The translations under genes and the position numbers were made by a program. 18,780 bases of DNA. Source: Bacteroidales bacterium UBA5072. GTDB taxonomy: Bacteria; Bacteroidota; Bacteroidia; Bacteroidales; UBA10428. Shown here one piece after another: positions 8,301 through 15,523 of this stretch. Below the pieces are notes generated by a model. It did no database searches. It was not told where the DNA came from and saw only the letters and a list, made by a program, of their open reading frames with translations. Within the stretch, counting starts at the first letter, position 1, and each line of letters starts with the position of its first letter. The DNA is taken from the NCBI GenBank assembly GCA_002415855.1, contig DIAS01000105.1, positions 1 through 18,780 of the forward strand, read 5' to 3'.

Positions 8301-9730
8301 CACTCGGTTTTTTGCCCATGGCACTGTCAACATCTGCCGGTGCGGAAGTGCAGAAACCCCTGGCAACAGTGGTTATTGGTGGATTAATATCGGCAACGCT
8401 GCTTACCTTGATTGTGCTCCCGGTTTTTTATGTTCTTTTCTCCTCCGGCAAGATCAGATCCCACCTAAAACGAAGGCCTGCAAAGATTCTTGCCATCTTT
8501 CTGCTGCTGATCCCTGCATTCTCAGTCTTTAGCGGGGTCAATGCACAGCAACCGAAGACCATTAATTTGCACGATGCCATTCAAATGGCACTGGACAGTA
8601 ACCTGTCGGTCAGATCTTCAACCTATGAGGTAAACATGCAAAAAGCCTTAAAGGGTTCCTCCTGGGATATCGGTAAAACCAATGTTGATATGCAATACGG
8701 ACAATTTAATTCCTATACCAGAGACAACAGCTTTTCGGTATCGCAATCATTCGATTTCCCGCTGGTTTATGTACATCAGCATAAACTGGCAAATGCAAAA
8801 ATTTTGAGCAGCGAATGGCAACTGAAGAATTCACAGGCAGAAACTGCAAACCTGGTGAAGCAGGTGTACTGGCAACTCGCCTTTCTGTACTCGAAAGAAA
8901 AGCTGCTTAAATACCAGGATAGTTTATATACAGGATTTCTTAAAGCTGCTGAACTGCGTGCAAGAACCGGAGAAACCAACCGGCTTGAAATGATCACAGC
9001 ACGCTCTCAAAGCCTTGAGATCCTCAATACGCTGCAACAGGTGAGGGCAGATATAGGGATTTACCTTAGAAAACTGCAAACGATTTTAAACACGTCTTCA
9101 ACGATTATCCCTGAAGATACCGTACTTACACGGATCATTTTTATCCCTGCCTCAGATAGTATGGCTATTGCACAGAATCCTTCACTGGGTTACATGAAGC
9201 AACAGATCGAGATTTCCCTGAAAGAGAAAAGACTTGAACAAAGCCGGTTATTACCCGATCTGAACTTCGGTTATTTCAGTCAAACAATGATCGGCACACA
9301 GGAGGTTGATGGCATTTCAAGTACTTTTGGTGCCGGGGACAGATTTACGGGCATTCAGGCCGGAATTGCCGTACCCCTTTGGTTTGTTCCCTATACATCA
9401 AGGATAAAAGCTGCCAGGATAAATGAAGATAAAGCCAGCACAAATGCGGAATACTTTGCGAAATCACTTTTGGGCAGTTATCGCAATTTGCTGGATGAAT
9501 ACAACAAGTTCCTTGGCAGCGTGAATTACTATGAAAAACAGGCAACTCCCGAGGCCGACATCATTATTCACCAGTCAGAACTCAGCTATAAAGCGGGGGC
9601 AATGGACTATCTCGATTATGTAATGAGCCTTAACAGGGCTCTGGATATCAAACAGAATTACCTGGAGGCGCTCAATAGCTATAACCAGACTATTATCAAC
9701 ATTGAATTTTTAATGGGTAAAACATTTTAA
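5339..9730 (+). CDS. czcA: CzcA-type heavy-metal RND pump fused to a TolC/CzcC-type outer-membrane factor
   Basis: The protein has 1463 residues where CzcA or CusA have about 1040. Residues 1-1034 are a complete HME-family RND proton antiporter: TM1 near 14-32, two large periplasmic loops, and the TM4 proton relay D400-F-G-L-I-V-D406-G-A-V-x3-E413. This equals D402, D408 and E415 of CzcA and differs from the CusA (Cu/Ag) motif, so divalent cations such as Zn, Co or Cd are the likelier substrates. After TM12 comes a basic stretch (K1038-K1049), a hydrophobic core (1050-1064) and an apparent signal-peptidase site A1069|Q1070. Residues 1070-1463 are an outer-membrane efflux protein with the two expected repeats. 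No Met codon occurs between TM12 and this domain, so it is a true fusion. Cleavage would release the outer-membrane part. The adaptor gene follows after 2 nt. Confidence 0.93.
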   Translation: MIERIIDFSIKNKFIVGLFIVALVGWGIYSLSRLPIDAIPDITNNQVQIISLAPSLATQEVESLITSPIEVAVANVPDIIELRSISRLGLSVVTVVFEDKVDIYWARQQLTERLKEAEDVIPDGLAQIELAPISTGLGEIFQYRLAVKKGYENSYDAMDLRTIQDWIVRREMLGTPGVAEINSYGGFVKQYEIAVNPEMLKGMNLTLNDIFDALEKNNENTGSAYIDKNPTAYFIRGIGLVKTLEDIGKIVVTVNASGIPVLVRDVATVQYGSATRYGAFVVDTAEAVGGVVMMLKGANAHKVIDNVEKRIGSIQKSLPEGIEIEPYLNRSDLVNRAIGTVTRNLLEGALIVVFILVLMLGNMRAGLIVASVIPLSMLFAISLMNIFGVSGNLMSLGAIDFGLIVDGAVIIVESVVHRIWMSKHHHADVEQLTQQQMDENVFDSARRMMSSATFGQVIILIVYLPIMALVGIEGKMFRPMAQVVTFALLGAAVLSLTWVPMASALFLSKKTLHRRNFSDKLMDWLHAAFKPVITYSLKHKKIVTFSAIALLLISLLVFNQLGGEFIPQLEEGDLAAGVMTLQGGSLTHTIETIEQANKILLDNFPEIKHAVCKIGAAEIPTDPTPMETGDYIITLKDKSEWTSAKTREELVAKMEEKLIVLAGVKFEFQQPIQMRFNELMTGSRQDVAIKIFGDDLSALAEMAAETEKIIQPVAGVEDINVEKVTGLAQIQVDYNRDRLAQYGISVADANRVLRAAFAGSQAGVVFEDEKRFGLVVRFDKQYRADFDNVKSLSVALPNGGQIPFEQIADINIKSGPAQVSRENTKRRITVGFNVRNRDVESVIVEVIMKIDQQVKLPTGYYISYGGQFQNLKAAKARLSIAVPVALLLIFVLLFFTFRSVKEALLIFTAVPLAAIGGVFALWLRGMNFSISAGVGFIALFGVAVLNGIVLIAEFNRIEREGVTDIYQRVLKGLNSRLRPVIMTAAVASLGFLPMALSTSAGAEVQKPLATVVIGGLISATLLTLIVLPVFYVLFSSGKIRSHLKRRPAKILAIFLLLIPAFSVFSGVNAQQPKTINLHDAIQMALDSNLSVRSSTYEVNMQKALKGSSWDIGKTNVDMQYGQFNSYTRDNSFSVSQSFDFPLVYVHQHKLANAKILSSEWQLKNSQAETANLVKQVYWQLAFLYSKEKLLKYQDSLYTGFLKAAELRARTGETNRLEMITARSQSLEILNTLQQVRADIGIYLRKLQTILNTSSTIIPEDTVLTRIIFIPASDSMAIAQNPSLGYMKQQIEISLKEKRLEQSRLLPDLNFGYFSQTMIGTQEVDGISSTFGAGDRFTGIQAGIAVPLWFVPYTSRIKAARINEDKASTNAEYFAKSLLGSYRNLLDEYNKFLGSVNYYEKQATPEADIIIHQSELSYKAGAMDYLDYVMSLNRALDIKQNYLEALNSYNQTIINIEFLMGKTF

Positions 9731-9732
9731 TC

Positions 9733-10926
9733 ATGAATAATATATTGAAAAACAGGCTGATTTCGTTGCCTCTCTTCGCTTATCTTGTTTTGTCGCTGTT
9801 ATCCTGCAACAGCGAAGGAAGTGATCCGGTAAACGTTGAGGAGACAGAGGTGATTCCCGAGGATATTGTGGAAATGCGTGATGATCAGATCAGGCTCGCC
9901 AATATCGAGACCGGACCAGTAGAATTCCGGTCCTTAAATGCAACATTAAAGGTCAGTGGTATAGTGACCGTTGCCCCACAGAATCGTGCAACAGTTTGTG
10001 CACCGTTGGGCGGATTCATTGAAAAGGTATCGCTGCTGCCCGGACAGGCAGTCAAGAAGGGTCAGATACTGACCATTATCGAGAACCAGGAGTTTATAGA
10101 TATTCAACAGCTTTATCTTGAGGCAAGAAACAGGTACGAATACGCTGAAGCTGAGTTCAATCGTCATTCTGAGCTGTTCAAAAGTGATGTATATTCCGAA
10201 AAGAACATGGAACAGGTAACAGCTGATTACAAAGCGCTTAAGGCCCAGGTTAAGGCATTTGAACAGAAACTGGCTCTTATTGGAATAGATCCTGCTGGCC
10301 TGCATGAAGATGATATCAGCCGCACAGTAGCAATTGTATCTCCGATTAACGGTTATATAAAAACTGTTGACGTTAACCTGGGCAAATACGTCACACCCAC
10401 GGACGTGCTGTTCGAAATTGTGAACAGCGACAAACTATTATTGGAACTTACCCTGTTCGAGAAAGATGCTGACAAAGTTGCTACAGGGCAAAAAATCAGG
10501 TTCTTTATTAACAATGAAACAGAGCAGCATACGGCCATAATATGCCAGACCGGGAAAACTGTAGGCAACGACAAGACCTATAAGGTTTATGCTGATGTAA
10601 CGGCAGAATGCAAAAATGTCCTTCCCGGAATGTATGTAAATGCTCTTATTGATGCTGCAGGTGCCAAGGTTGCCTCCCTGCCTTCTGATGCCATTGTCAG
10701 TTTTGGCGATAAGGATTATATTTTCGTGTTCGAGAGGAACAAGGAAGAGGGCGGTAATCCTTTTACCGAATACCGAATGGTAGAAATACAGAAAGGAATA
10801 AGTGATGATGGCTTTACCGAGATTATCTTGCCTGAGGACCTGGAAATAACTTCTGTCAGGATAGTCATCAAAGGAGCTTACAACCTGTTATCGGCCAAGA
10901 AGAATGCAGGTGAAATGGCTTGTTGA
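9733..10926 (+). CDS. czcB: Lipoprotein periplasmic adaptor of the CzcA-type pump (membrane fusion protein)
   Basis: This 397-residue protein is the HlyD/CzcB-type adaptor that bridges pump and outer-membrane channel in the periplasm. A lipoprotein signal ends at LLSC25, so it should be lipid-anchored. The barrel-sandwich (lipoyl-like) halves are GGFIEKVSLLPGQAVKKGQIL near residues 93-113 and SPINGYIKTVDVNLGKYV near 203-220. Between them lies a coiled-coil hairpin (about 125-185) rich in Glu, Lys and Gln. Beta-barrel and membrane-proximal domains follow. Length is normal. The ATG at 9733 lies 2 nt after the pump stop codon, implying translational coupling and a matched complex. I see no Met-rich Cu/Ag site or CusB-like Met triad in the N-terminal part, which agrees with a divalent-cation substrate. 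The C-terminus ends in a single Cys of unknown meaning. The metal specificity is inferred, not proven. Confidence 0.92.
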   Translation: MNNILKNRLISLPLFAYLVLSLLSCNSEGSDPVNVEETEVIPEDIVEMRDDQIRLANIETGPVEFRSLNATLKVSGIVTVAPQNRATVCAPLGGFIEKVSLLPGQAVKKGQILTIIENQEFIDIQQLYLEARNRYEYAEAEFNRHSELFKSDVYSEKNMEQVTADYKALKAQVKAFEQKLALIGIDPAGLHEDDISRTVAIVSPINGYIKTVDVNLGKYVTPTDVLFEIVNSDKLLLELTLFEKDADKVATGQKIRFFINNETEQHTAIICQTGKTVGNDKTYKVYADVTAECKNVLPGMYVNALIDAAGAKVASLPSDAIVSFGDKDYIFVFERNKEEGGNPFTEYRMVEIQKGISDDGFTEIILPEDLEITSVRIVIKGAYNLLSAKKNAGEMAC

Positions 10927-10936
10927 TAAGAATAAA

Positions 10937-10967
10937 AGCCTGACGGGATTTGAAAACCCGTCAGGCT
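10937..10967. terminator. Strong bidirectional terminator between the two converging efflux loci
   Basis: AGCCTGACGGG (10937-10947) and CCCGTCAGGCT (10957-10967) form a perfect 11-bp stem with a 9-nt loop. On the minus strand the stem is followed by TTTATTCTTATC, a fair U-tract directly after the PII-like gene. On the plus strand the tail is the weaker GTTATAT, but an A-run precedes the stem. It serves both the czcB transcript (stop at 10926) and the minus-strand operon (stop at 10974). Confidence 0.85.
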
Positions 10968-10973
10968 GTTATA

Positions 10974-11267
10974 TCAAACGGTTTTCTCCACACTCCATAC
11001 AAAAGCCCGGATGCCAACCTCATGGTTTATGGCATCCATCTTTTTCACTTTCTCCAGAACTTCATCCACCAGATCATCATTTAAAATTATCAGCGTGGCA
11101 GAGTTCATTTCAGGCCATGTATGGGTTCCCATGCGGGGTTCACCATCCGTTGTGCCAGTGCCCATCACCAGGGGCCATCGTGTGAAACCCCGGATGGCCA
11201 TCTTTTCAAGCATATATTCAACTTTTTCGGTCAAGGCCTGGTTGTATATGATCATTATTGCTTTCAT
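10974..11267 (-). CDS. PII-like, PG0541-family transporter-associated protein
   Basis: This 97-residue protein has the PII beta-alpha-beta-beta-alpha-beta pattern: strand KAIMIIYN, helix 11-26, strand GFTRWPLV, a long T-loop-like segment (about residues 36-53, GTGTTDGEPRMGTHTWPEM), strand SATLIILND, helix 66-78 and a last strand IRAFVWSV. PII proteins form trimers that sense small ligands and regulate transporters or enzymes through the T-loop. I recognise the family named after Porphyromonas gingivalis PG0541, which is found with RND pumps in Bacteroidota. The classical PII uridylylation Tyr and ATP motifs are not evident, and the loop is rich in Gly, Thr, His and Trp. It is the last gene of the drug-efflux operon, 12 nt after the pump, so it probably binds or tunes the pump from the cytoplasm. 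Its ligand is unknown. Confidence 0.85.
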   Translation of the reverse strand: MKAIMIIYNQALTEKVEYMLEKMAIRGFTRWPLVMGTGTTDGEPRMGTHTWPEMNSATLIILNDDLVDEVLEKVKKMDAINHEVGIRAFVWSVEKTV

Positions 11268-11279
11268 TGTTTACTGGTA

Positions 11280-14200
11280 TTAAGCTTCCATAAAATCCAA
11301 CTCTTCCGTTTCCTTATGCTTGCGACTTTCAGCCCTTCTTACAACAATCCTGTAAATTACCGGTACGATAACCAGCGTAACGGCGGTTGAAAAGGTCAAT
11401 CCTCCGATTACCGATATACCCATTGGTTTCCAGATCTCTGATCCTTCACCTGTGCTCAGGGCAAGGGGAAGCATACCCAGAATGGTCGTGGCAGTTGTCA
11501 TGAGAACCGGTCGCAAACGTGAACGGCCTGCACGGGTAATGGCTTCGTCCAGCTCATAATCCCTGTCACGCATAAGATTGGTGAAATCGATAAGCACTAT
11601 CGCGTTCTTTACCACAATACCAACCAGCATCACACCTCCGAGGGCTGCAATAATGCTCAGGGGAGAATTTGTGATCAGCAGGGCAAGGATCACCCCTGTA
11701 AAAGCGAACGGAATGGATGCCATGATGATCAGTGGCATTTTGAACGATTCGAACTGAGATGCCATAACAATGTATACCAATATAAGGCTTACGAGGAGCA
11801 GGATGCCAAGGTCGGCAAATGATTCTGTCAGGTCCTCGTAAGCGCCTCCCACATCCATGAGCACACCGCTCGGGACATCCATACCGGAAATTTCAGCTTT
11901 TATCCGGTTGGCCATCTCACCCAGAGGCACCTTATAAGGTACTGTTGATACGGTAACCAGTCTTTCACGTCTTTTCCTTTCCACATTGGGAGGCGACCAG
12001 AATTCATCCACCTTCCCGATCTCGCCCAGCCTGACTAATCCGGAAGCCGTTGGTATGGCTATGTTTTCGATATCGGTGATGGAATTCCTGAAGTTTTCAT
12101 CGAACCTCACCACGATGTCATATTCATTGCCCGATTCCCTGAATTGCGATGCCGTCAATCCGACAACCCTGTTCCGGATCATGTTGGAGACCATTGAAGT
12201 GTTCAGGCCGTTTTGTGACATCTTATCCTGATCGAGCGTGATCCGCAATTCGGGCTTCGATTTTTCCCGGCTGATCTGTATGTCCCGGGCACCATCGATC
12301 TTTTTCAGCTTTTCGGCCACTTCATTAGCCACTGCTGTGGTCTGGTTAAAATCGTATCCGTATATTTCCACGTCAACCGTATTGGTGGTTGCGGCCATAC
12401 CTCCATCGCCTGTCAAAACATTGTATTTTACAATTTCGGGAATTGTTGCAAGGTAGTTACGCAGTTCATCGGCAATTTCAAATACGCTCCGTTCCCTTTC
12501 GGAGACTTTGACAAGGGCAATGGTAACATTGATGATATTCGACCCTGAATTCTGGAACAATGCTGTGAATCCTGCATTGTCATCTGAACCGGAAGAGGTG
12601 GAAACCAGGTCTTTTTCCGGGATGTTTTTCTCGATGAAGGCATCTATCTTGCGGGCGATCTTAACTGTTTCATCCACCCTGATGCCTGCCTGCAATTCAA
12701 TTTCTGCAGATATCTGTCCCTGGTCAGCCTGGGGCATGAACTCCGATTTAACGAACACGACTGCCAGTAAAACGGAAATGAGAAATATAAGGGAGACACC
12801 GATGATGACAACACGTTTGTGGTGAAGGCACCATTTCAGGGTTCTTACATAAAAATCGTCAAGCCTGTTCAACAACGGCAATATTAGCCGGTCATGACTG
12901 AACCTTCCCGGGGTTTTTACTTTCGACTGCAGTACCAGCAATTTTGAACTGAGCATCGGAGTAAGTGTGATGGCTGCTACTGCCGAGGCGCTGATCGTAA
13001 TTGTTACAATCCAGCCGAGCTGCTTGAACATGACCCCGGTCATACCCGAAGCCATGGTCATGGGGAAGAATACGGCAACTATGGTCAGCGTGGAGGCAAT
13101 GACGGCCAGCCATACCTCATTGGTGGCATAAATGGCCGATTCCCTGGGGGTGCTTCCCCTTTCTATATGCTTGCTGATGTTCTCGAGCACTACTATGGCA
13201 TCATCTACCACCATACCAATGGCTATCGACAGTGCAGACAGCGAGATGATGTTGATGGTATTGTGTGACACCTTCAGGTAAATGAACGCGGAGATCAGTG
13301 AAATGGGAATGGTAAGGATGATAATAAAAGTTGCCCGCCACCTGCCCAGGAAGAATATCACCACCAGCACCACGAAAATAAAGGCGAAAAGCAGCGTCTC
13401 CGAAAGGTTATTGATGGAATCGGTAATAAAATCACTGGTATCAAAGATTTTCATGATCCTGACGTCGGAGGGTAAAGTCTTTTGCAATTCAGCAAGCTGC
13501 TTGCGAACGTCCCTGGCAATCTTGACCGTGTTGGCGCCCGATTGCTTCTGGATCATCATGCTGATGCCGGGCATGCCATTTACCCTGGCATCAAGGCTCA
13601 TTTTACGGATGGAGTCGTGAACCGTGGCCACATCCTTAAGCCTAATGGTCCTTCCCTCAAAATTACCCAGTACAATATTCCTGATCTGGTCGCTTTCGGA
13701 GAACTCACCCTGTATGCGAAGGGGATAGTTCATTTCGCCCATTTCGATGTTTCCCGAAGGCATGTTCAGGTTTTCAGCGGCAAGTATAGCTCCGATCTGC
13801 TCGATCGTAAAATTGTATGCTTCCATTCGCCGCGGATCAATATTGATCCCGACCTCACGTGCAGGAACACCAAGAAGGCTGATTGACCCGATTCCGTCGA
13901 TGCGGTTCAGCGGATTAACCACCTTTTCTTCCAGCTCGCTTTCGATACCTGCATAACTTTCGTCTGCCGTCACGGCGTAAAAAAGGATGGGCATCATACT
14001 GGTGCTGAATTTGAATACGATCGGATCTGCTGCACCTTCCGGCAGGAATGAGGTGACCATTGACAGTGCATCCCGAACGTCATTGGCAGCTCCATCAAGG
14101 TTGGTCCCGTACTCGAATTCAAGTGTAACAATCGAAACATTATCACGTGAGGTAGATGTTACCTGCTTCAGGTCACTTACCGTATTAAGCGTGCTTTCAA

Positions 14201-14399
14201 GCGGCTCTGAAATGTTCTTTTCCACATCCGATGCATTAGCCCCGGTATAGCTGGTAAAGACCATGATGGCCGGAAACTCCATCTCGGGATAGAAATCAAT
14301 CGGCAGTTTTATCAAAGAATAGATGCCAAAAACAATCACAGCTACAAACAACATGATGGTGGTAACCGGATTTTTTACAGCGCTTCCATAAATACTCAT
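11280..14399 (-). CDS. AcrB/MexB-type RND drug-efflux pump (HAE1 family)
   Basis: This is a 1039-residue inner-membrane proton/drug antiporter, a normal length for the AcrB family, with the standard twelve-helix plan and two large periplasmic regions. TM1 is at about 11-30. TM4 carries the adjacent proton-relay aspartates D399-D400 in GMVVDDAIVVLEN, equal to AcrB D407/D408. TM10 carries the matching Lys in GIVVKNAIVLIDF, equal to AcrB K940. The DD pair separates it from the metal pumps and points to organic substrates (drugs, bile salts, dyes or lipids), but the exact substrate cannot be read. It lies 47 nt after its adaptor gene and 12 nt before the PII-like gene. The ATG at 14399 gives the expected short cytoplasmic N-terminus MSIYGSAVKNP. 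The C-terminus is short and charged. It is about 420 residues shorter than the metal pump in this window because nothing is fused to it. Confidence 0.94.
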   Translation of the reverse strand: MSIYGSAVKNPVTTIMLFVAVIVFGIYSLIKLPIDFYPEMEFPAIMVFTSYTGANASDVEKNISEPLESTLNTVSDLKQVTSTSRDNVSIVTLEFEYGTNLDGAANDVRDALSMVTSFLPEGAADPIVFKFSTSMMPILFYAVTADESYAGIESELEEKVVNPLNRIDGIGSISLLGVPAREVGINIDPRRMEAYNFTIEQIGAILAAENLNMPSGNIEMGEMNYPLRIQGEFSESDQIRNIVLGNFEGRTIRLKDVATVHDSIRKMSLDARVNGMPGISMMIQKQSGANTVKIARDVRKQLAELQKTLPSDVRIMKIFDTSDFITDSINNLSETLLFAFIFVVLVVIFFLGRWRATFIIILTIPISLISAFIYLKVSHNTINIISLSALSIAIGMVVDDAIVVLENISKHIERGSTPRESAIYATNEVWLAVIASTLTIVAVFFPMTMASGMTGVMFKQLGWIVTITISASAVAAITLTPMLSSKLLVLQSKVKTPGRFSHDRLILPLLNRLDDFYVRTLKWCLHHKRVVIIGVSLIFLISVLLAVVFVKSEFMPQADQGQISAEIELQAGIRVDETVKIARKIDAFIEKNIPEKDLVSTSSGSDDNAGFTALFQNSGSNIINVTIALVKVSERERSVFEIADELRNYLATIPEIVKYNVLTGDGGMAATTNTVDVEIYGYDFNQTTAVANEVAEKLKKIDGARDIQISREKSKPELRITLDQDKMSQNGLNTSMVSNMIRNRVVGLTASQFRESGNEYDIVVRFDENFRNSITDIENIAIPTASGLVRLGEIGKVDEFWSPPNVERKRRERLVTVSTVPYKVPLGEMANRIKAEISGMDVPSGVLMDVGGAYEDLTESFADLGILLLVSLILVYIVMASQFESFKMPLIIMASIPFAFTGVILALLITNSPLSIIAALGGVMLVGIVVKNAIVLIDFTNLMRDRDYELDEAITRAGRSRLRPVLMTTATTILGMLPLALSTGEGSEIWKPMGISVIGGLTFSTAVTLVIVPVIYRIVVRRAESRKHKETEELDFMEA

Positions 14400-14446
14400 A
14401 TCTGTAAGCTTTAAGTGCTAATTAATAAATTATACCCATCATGCAA

Positions 14447-15499
14447 TTATTCAACAACCGTGATCCGTGACTTGTCCATCAGCTTTTCCTGCCCGGCAAT
14501 GATCACCTGGTCCCCTGCTTTGATCTCACCGGATACCACTTCAACCTTATCATCAAACCGCTTGCCGATATCAACCTTGACTTTACGGGCAGTGCTGTCT
14601 TCGGATAGAAATACATACCGGTCATTGGTGCCCTCCTGCTTTAGTATGGCGAATGCCGGCAAAATAAGGGCATCAATTTCTCCCAGGTTCAGGGCAACCC
14701 TGGCAAACATACCTGGTCGCAAAACCTCATCATTGTTACCGATGACAATTTCAACCTGAAATGTACGGGTATCTGCACTGATCGTGGGGAAAACGCGAAA
14801 TACCTCTCCCTGGAAAACACGGTTGGGAAAAATGTCCACAGTAATAGTTGCTTTCATTCCTTTCCTGGTAATCGGGTAATACTTCTCCGAGAGATTTACA
14901 TTGATCTTCAGCGGATTGATCTGCATAAGCGTGACAACAGCGGCCTTACCGGCTGAAGTGTTGGGTGCCCCCGAATACAGTTCACCGCTTTCAAAGTACT
15001 TACCGGTGACTATTCCATTGATCGGTGACACCAGTGTGGTGTTCCGGGTAAGAAAATCGACATTGGATTTGGCAACTTCATATTGGGTTTTAGCGGATTC
15101 ATATTGTTGTTCTGAAATACTGTTCAGTTTATACAGCGTGTCCATACGCTGGAAATTGGAACGTGCGTTCAGATATTGTTCATTGGCCTGAAGCAGTTGG
15201 GTCTTTTCCATCCGGGCGATTATATCACCCTTCCTGACATGAGTTCCCACTTCAACATTGATTTCCTCAATCCGACCCGGGGAAGCCGGAGCATAATAAA
15301 TCTCCTCATAGGGCAACAGACTGGCTGTGTAATCAATATTCTGGGAAATCTTCTGCTTTTCAAGTGTCATGGTTTTAACACGGTAAATCGTTGTGTCGGC
15401 CGCTGCGGCAGTATTTTCGTCTGTTGTGACTTTCTTGCTGCACGATAATACAACAGGAACTGCAAGAAGTAAGATAAAAAGCATGCTTAAGTTTTTCAT
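14447..15499 (-). CDS. Lipoprotein periplasmic adaptor of the AcrB-type pump
   Basis: This 350-residue membrane fusion protein (AcrA/MexA type) links the AcrB-like pump to the TolC-like channel. The lipoprotein signal ends in VVLSC20, followed by SKK, and should give an anchored lipoprotein. The barrel-sandwich halves are PASPGRIEEINVEVGTHVRK near residues 71-90 and LVSPINGIVTGKYFESGELY near 157-176, with a short coiled-coil hairpin (about 100-150) between. Beta-barrel and membrane-proximal domains follow (LKINVNLSEKYYPI, then RPGMFARVALNLGE). Length is normal for the family. The gene is second of the three structural efflux genes, 24 nt after the outer-membrane factor and 47 nt before the pump, so the three form one tripartite complex. 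The ATG at 15499 begins directly before the signal sequence. Confidence 0.93.
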   Translation of the reverse strand: MKNLSMLFILLLAVPVVLSCSKKVTTDENTAAAADTTIYRVKTMTLEKQKISQNIDYTASLLPYEEIYYAPASPGRIEEINVEVGTHVRKGDIIARMEKTQLLQANEQYLNARSNFQRMDTLYKLNSISEQQYESAKTQYEVAKSNVDFLTRNTTLVSPINGIVTGKYFESGELYSGAPNTSAGKAAVVTLMQINPLKINVNLSEKYYPITRKGMKATITVDIFPNRVFQGEVFRVFPTISADTRTFQVEIVIGNNDEVLRPGMFARVALNLGEIDALILPAFAILKQEGTNDRYVFLSEDSTARKVKVDIGKRFDDKVEVVSGEIKAGDQVIIAGQEKLMDKSRITVVE

Positions 15500-15523
15500 T
15501 GTGTGCGAATTTATTGGGTAATT

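Noticed and set aside
7942..8319. Minus-strand open frame of 125 codons inside czcA
   Set aside because: It is fully antisense to well-conserved pump sequence, is low-complexity (Ser, Thr, Ile, Ala) and has no recognisable family.
10904..11185. Plus-strand open frame of 93 codons across the end of czcB and the PII-like gene
   Set aside because: It runs through the terminator hairpin and antisense to a recognised gene, and its translation shows no domain or signal.
13282..13886. Overlapping plus-strand open frames within the AcrB-type gene
   Set aside because: They lie opposite a complete, conserved RND reading frame and have no recognisable product or start signals.
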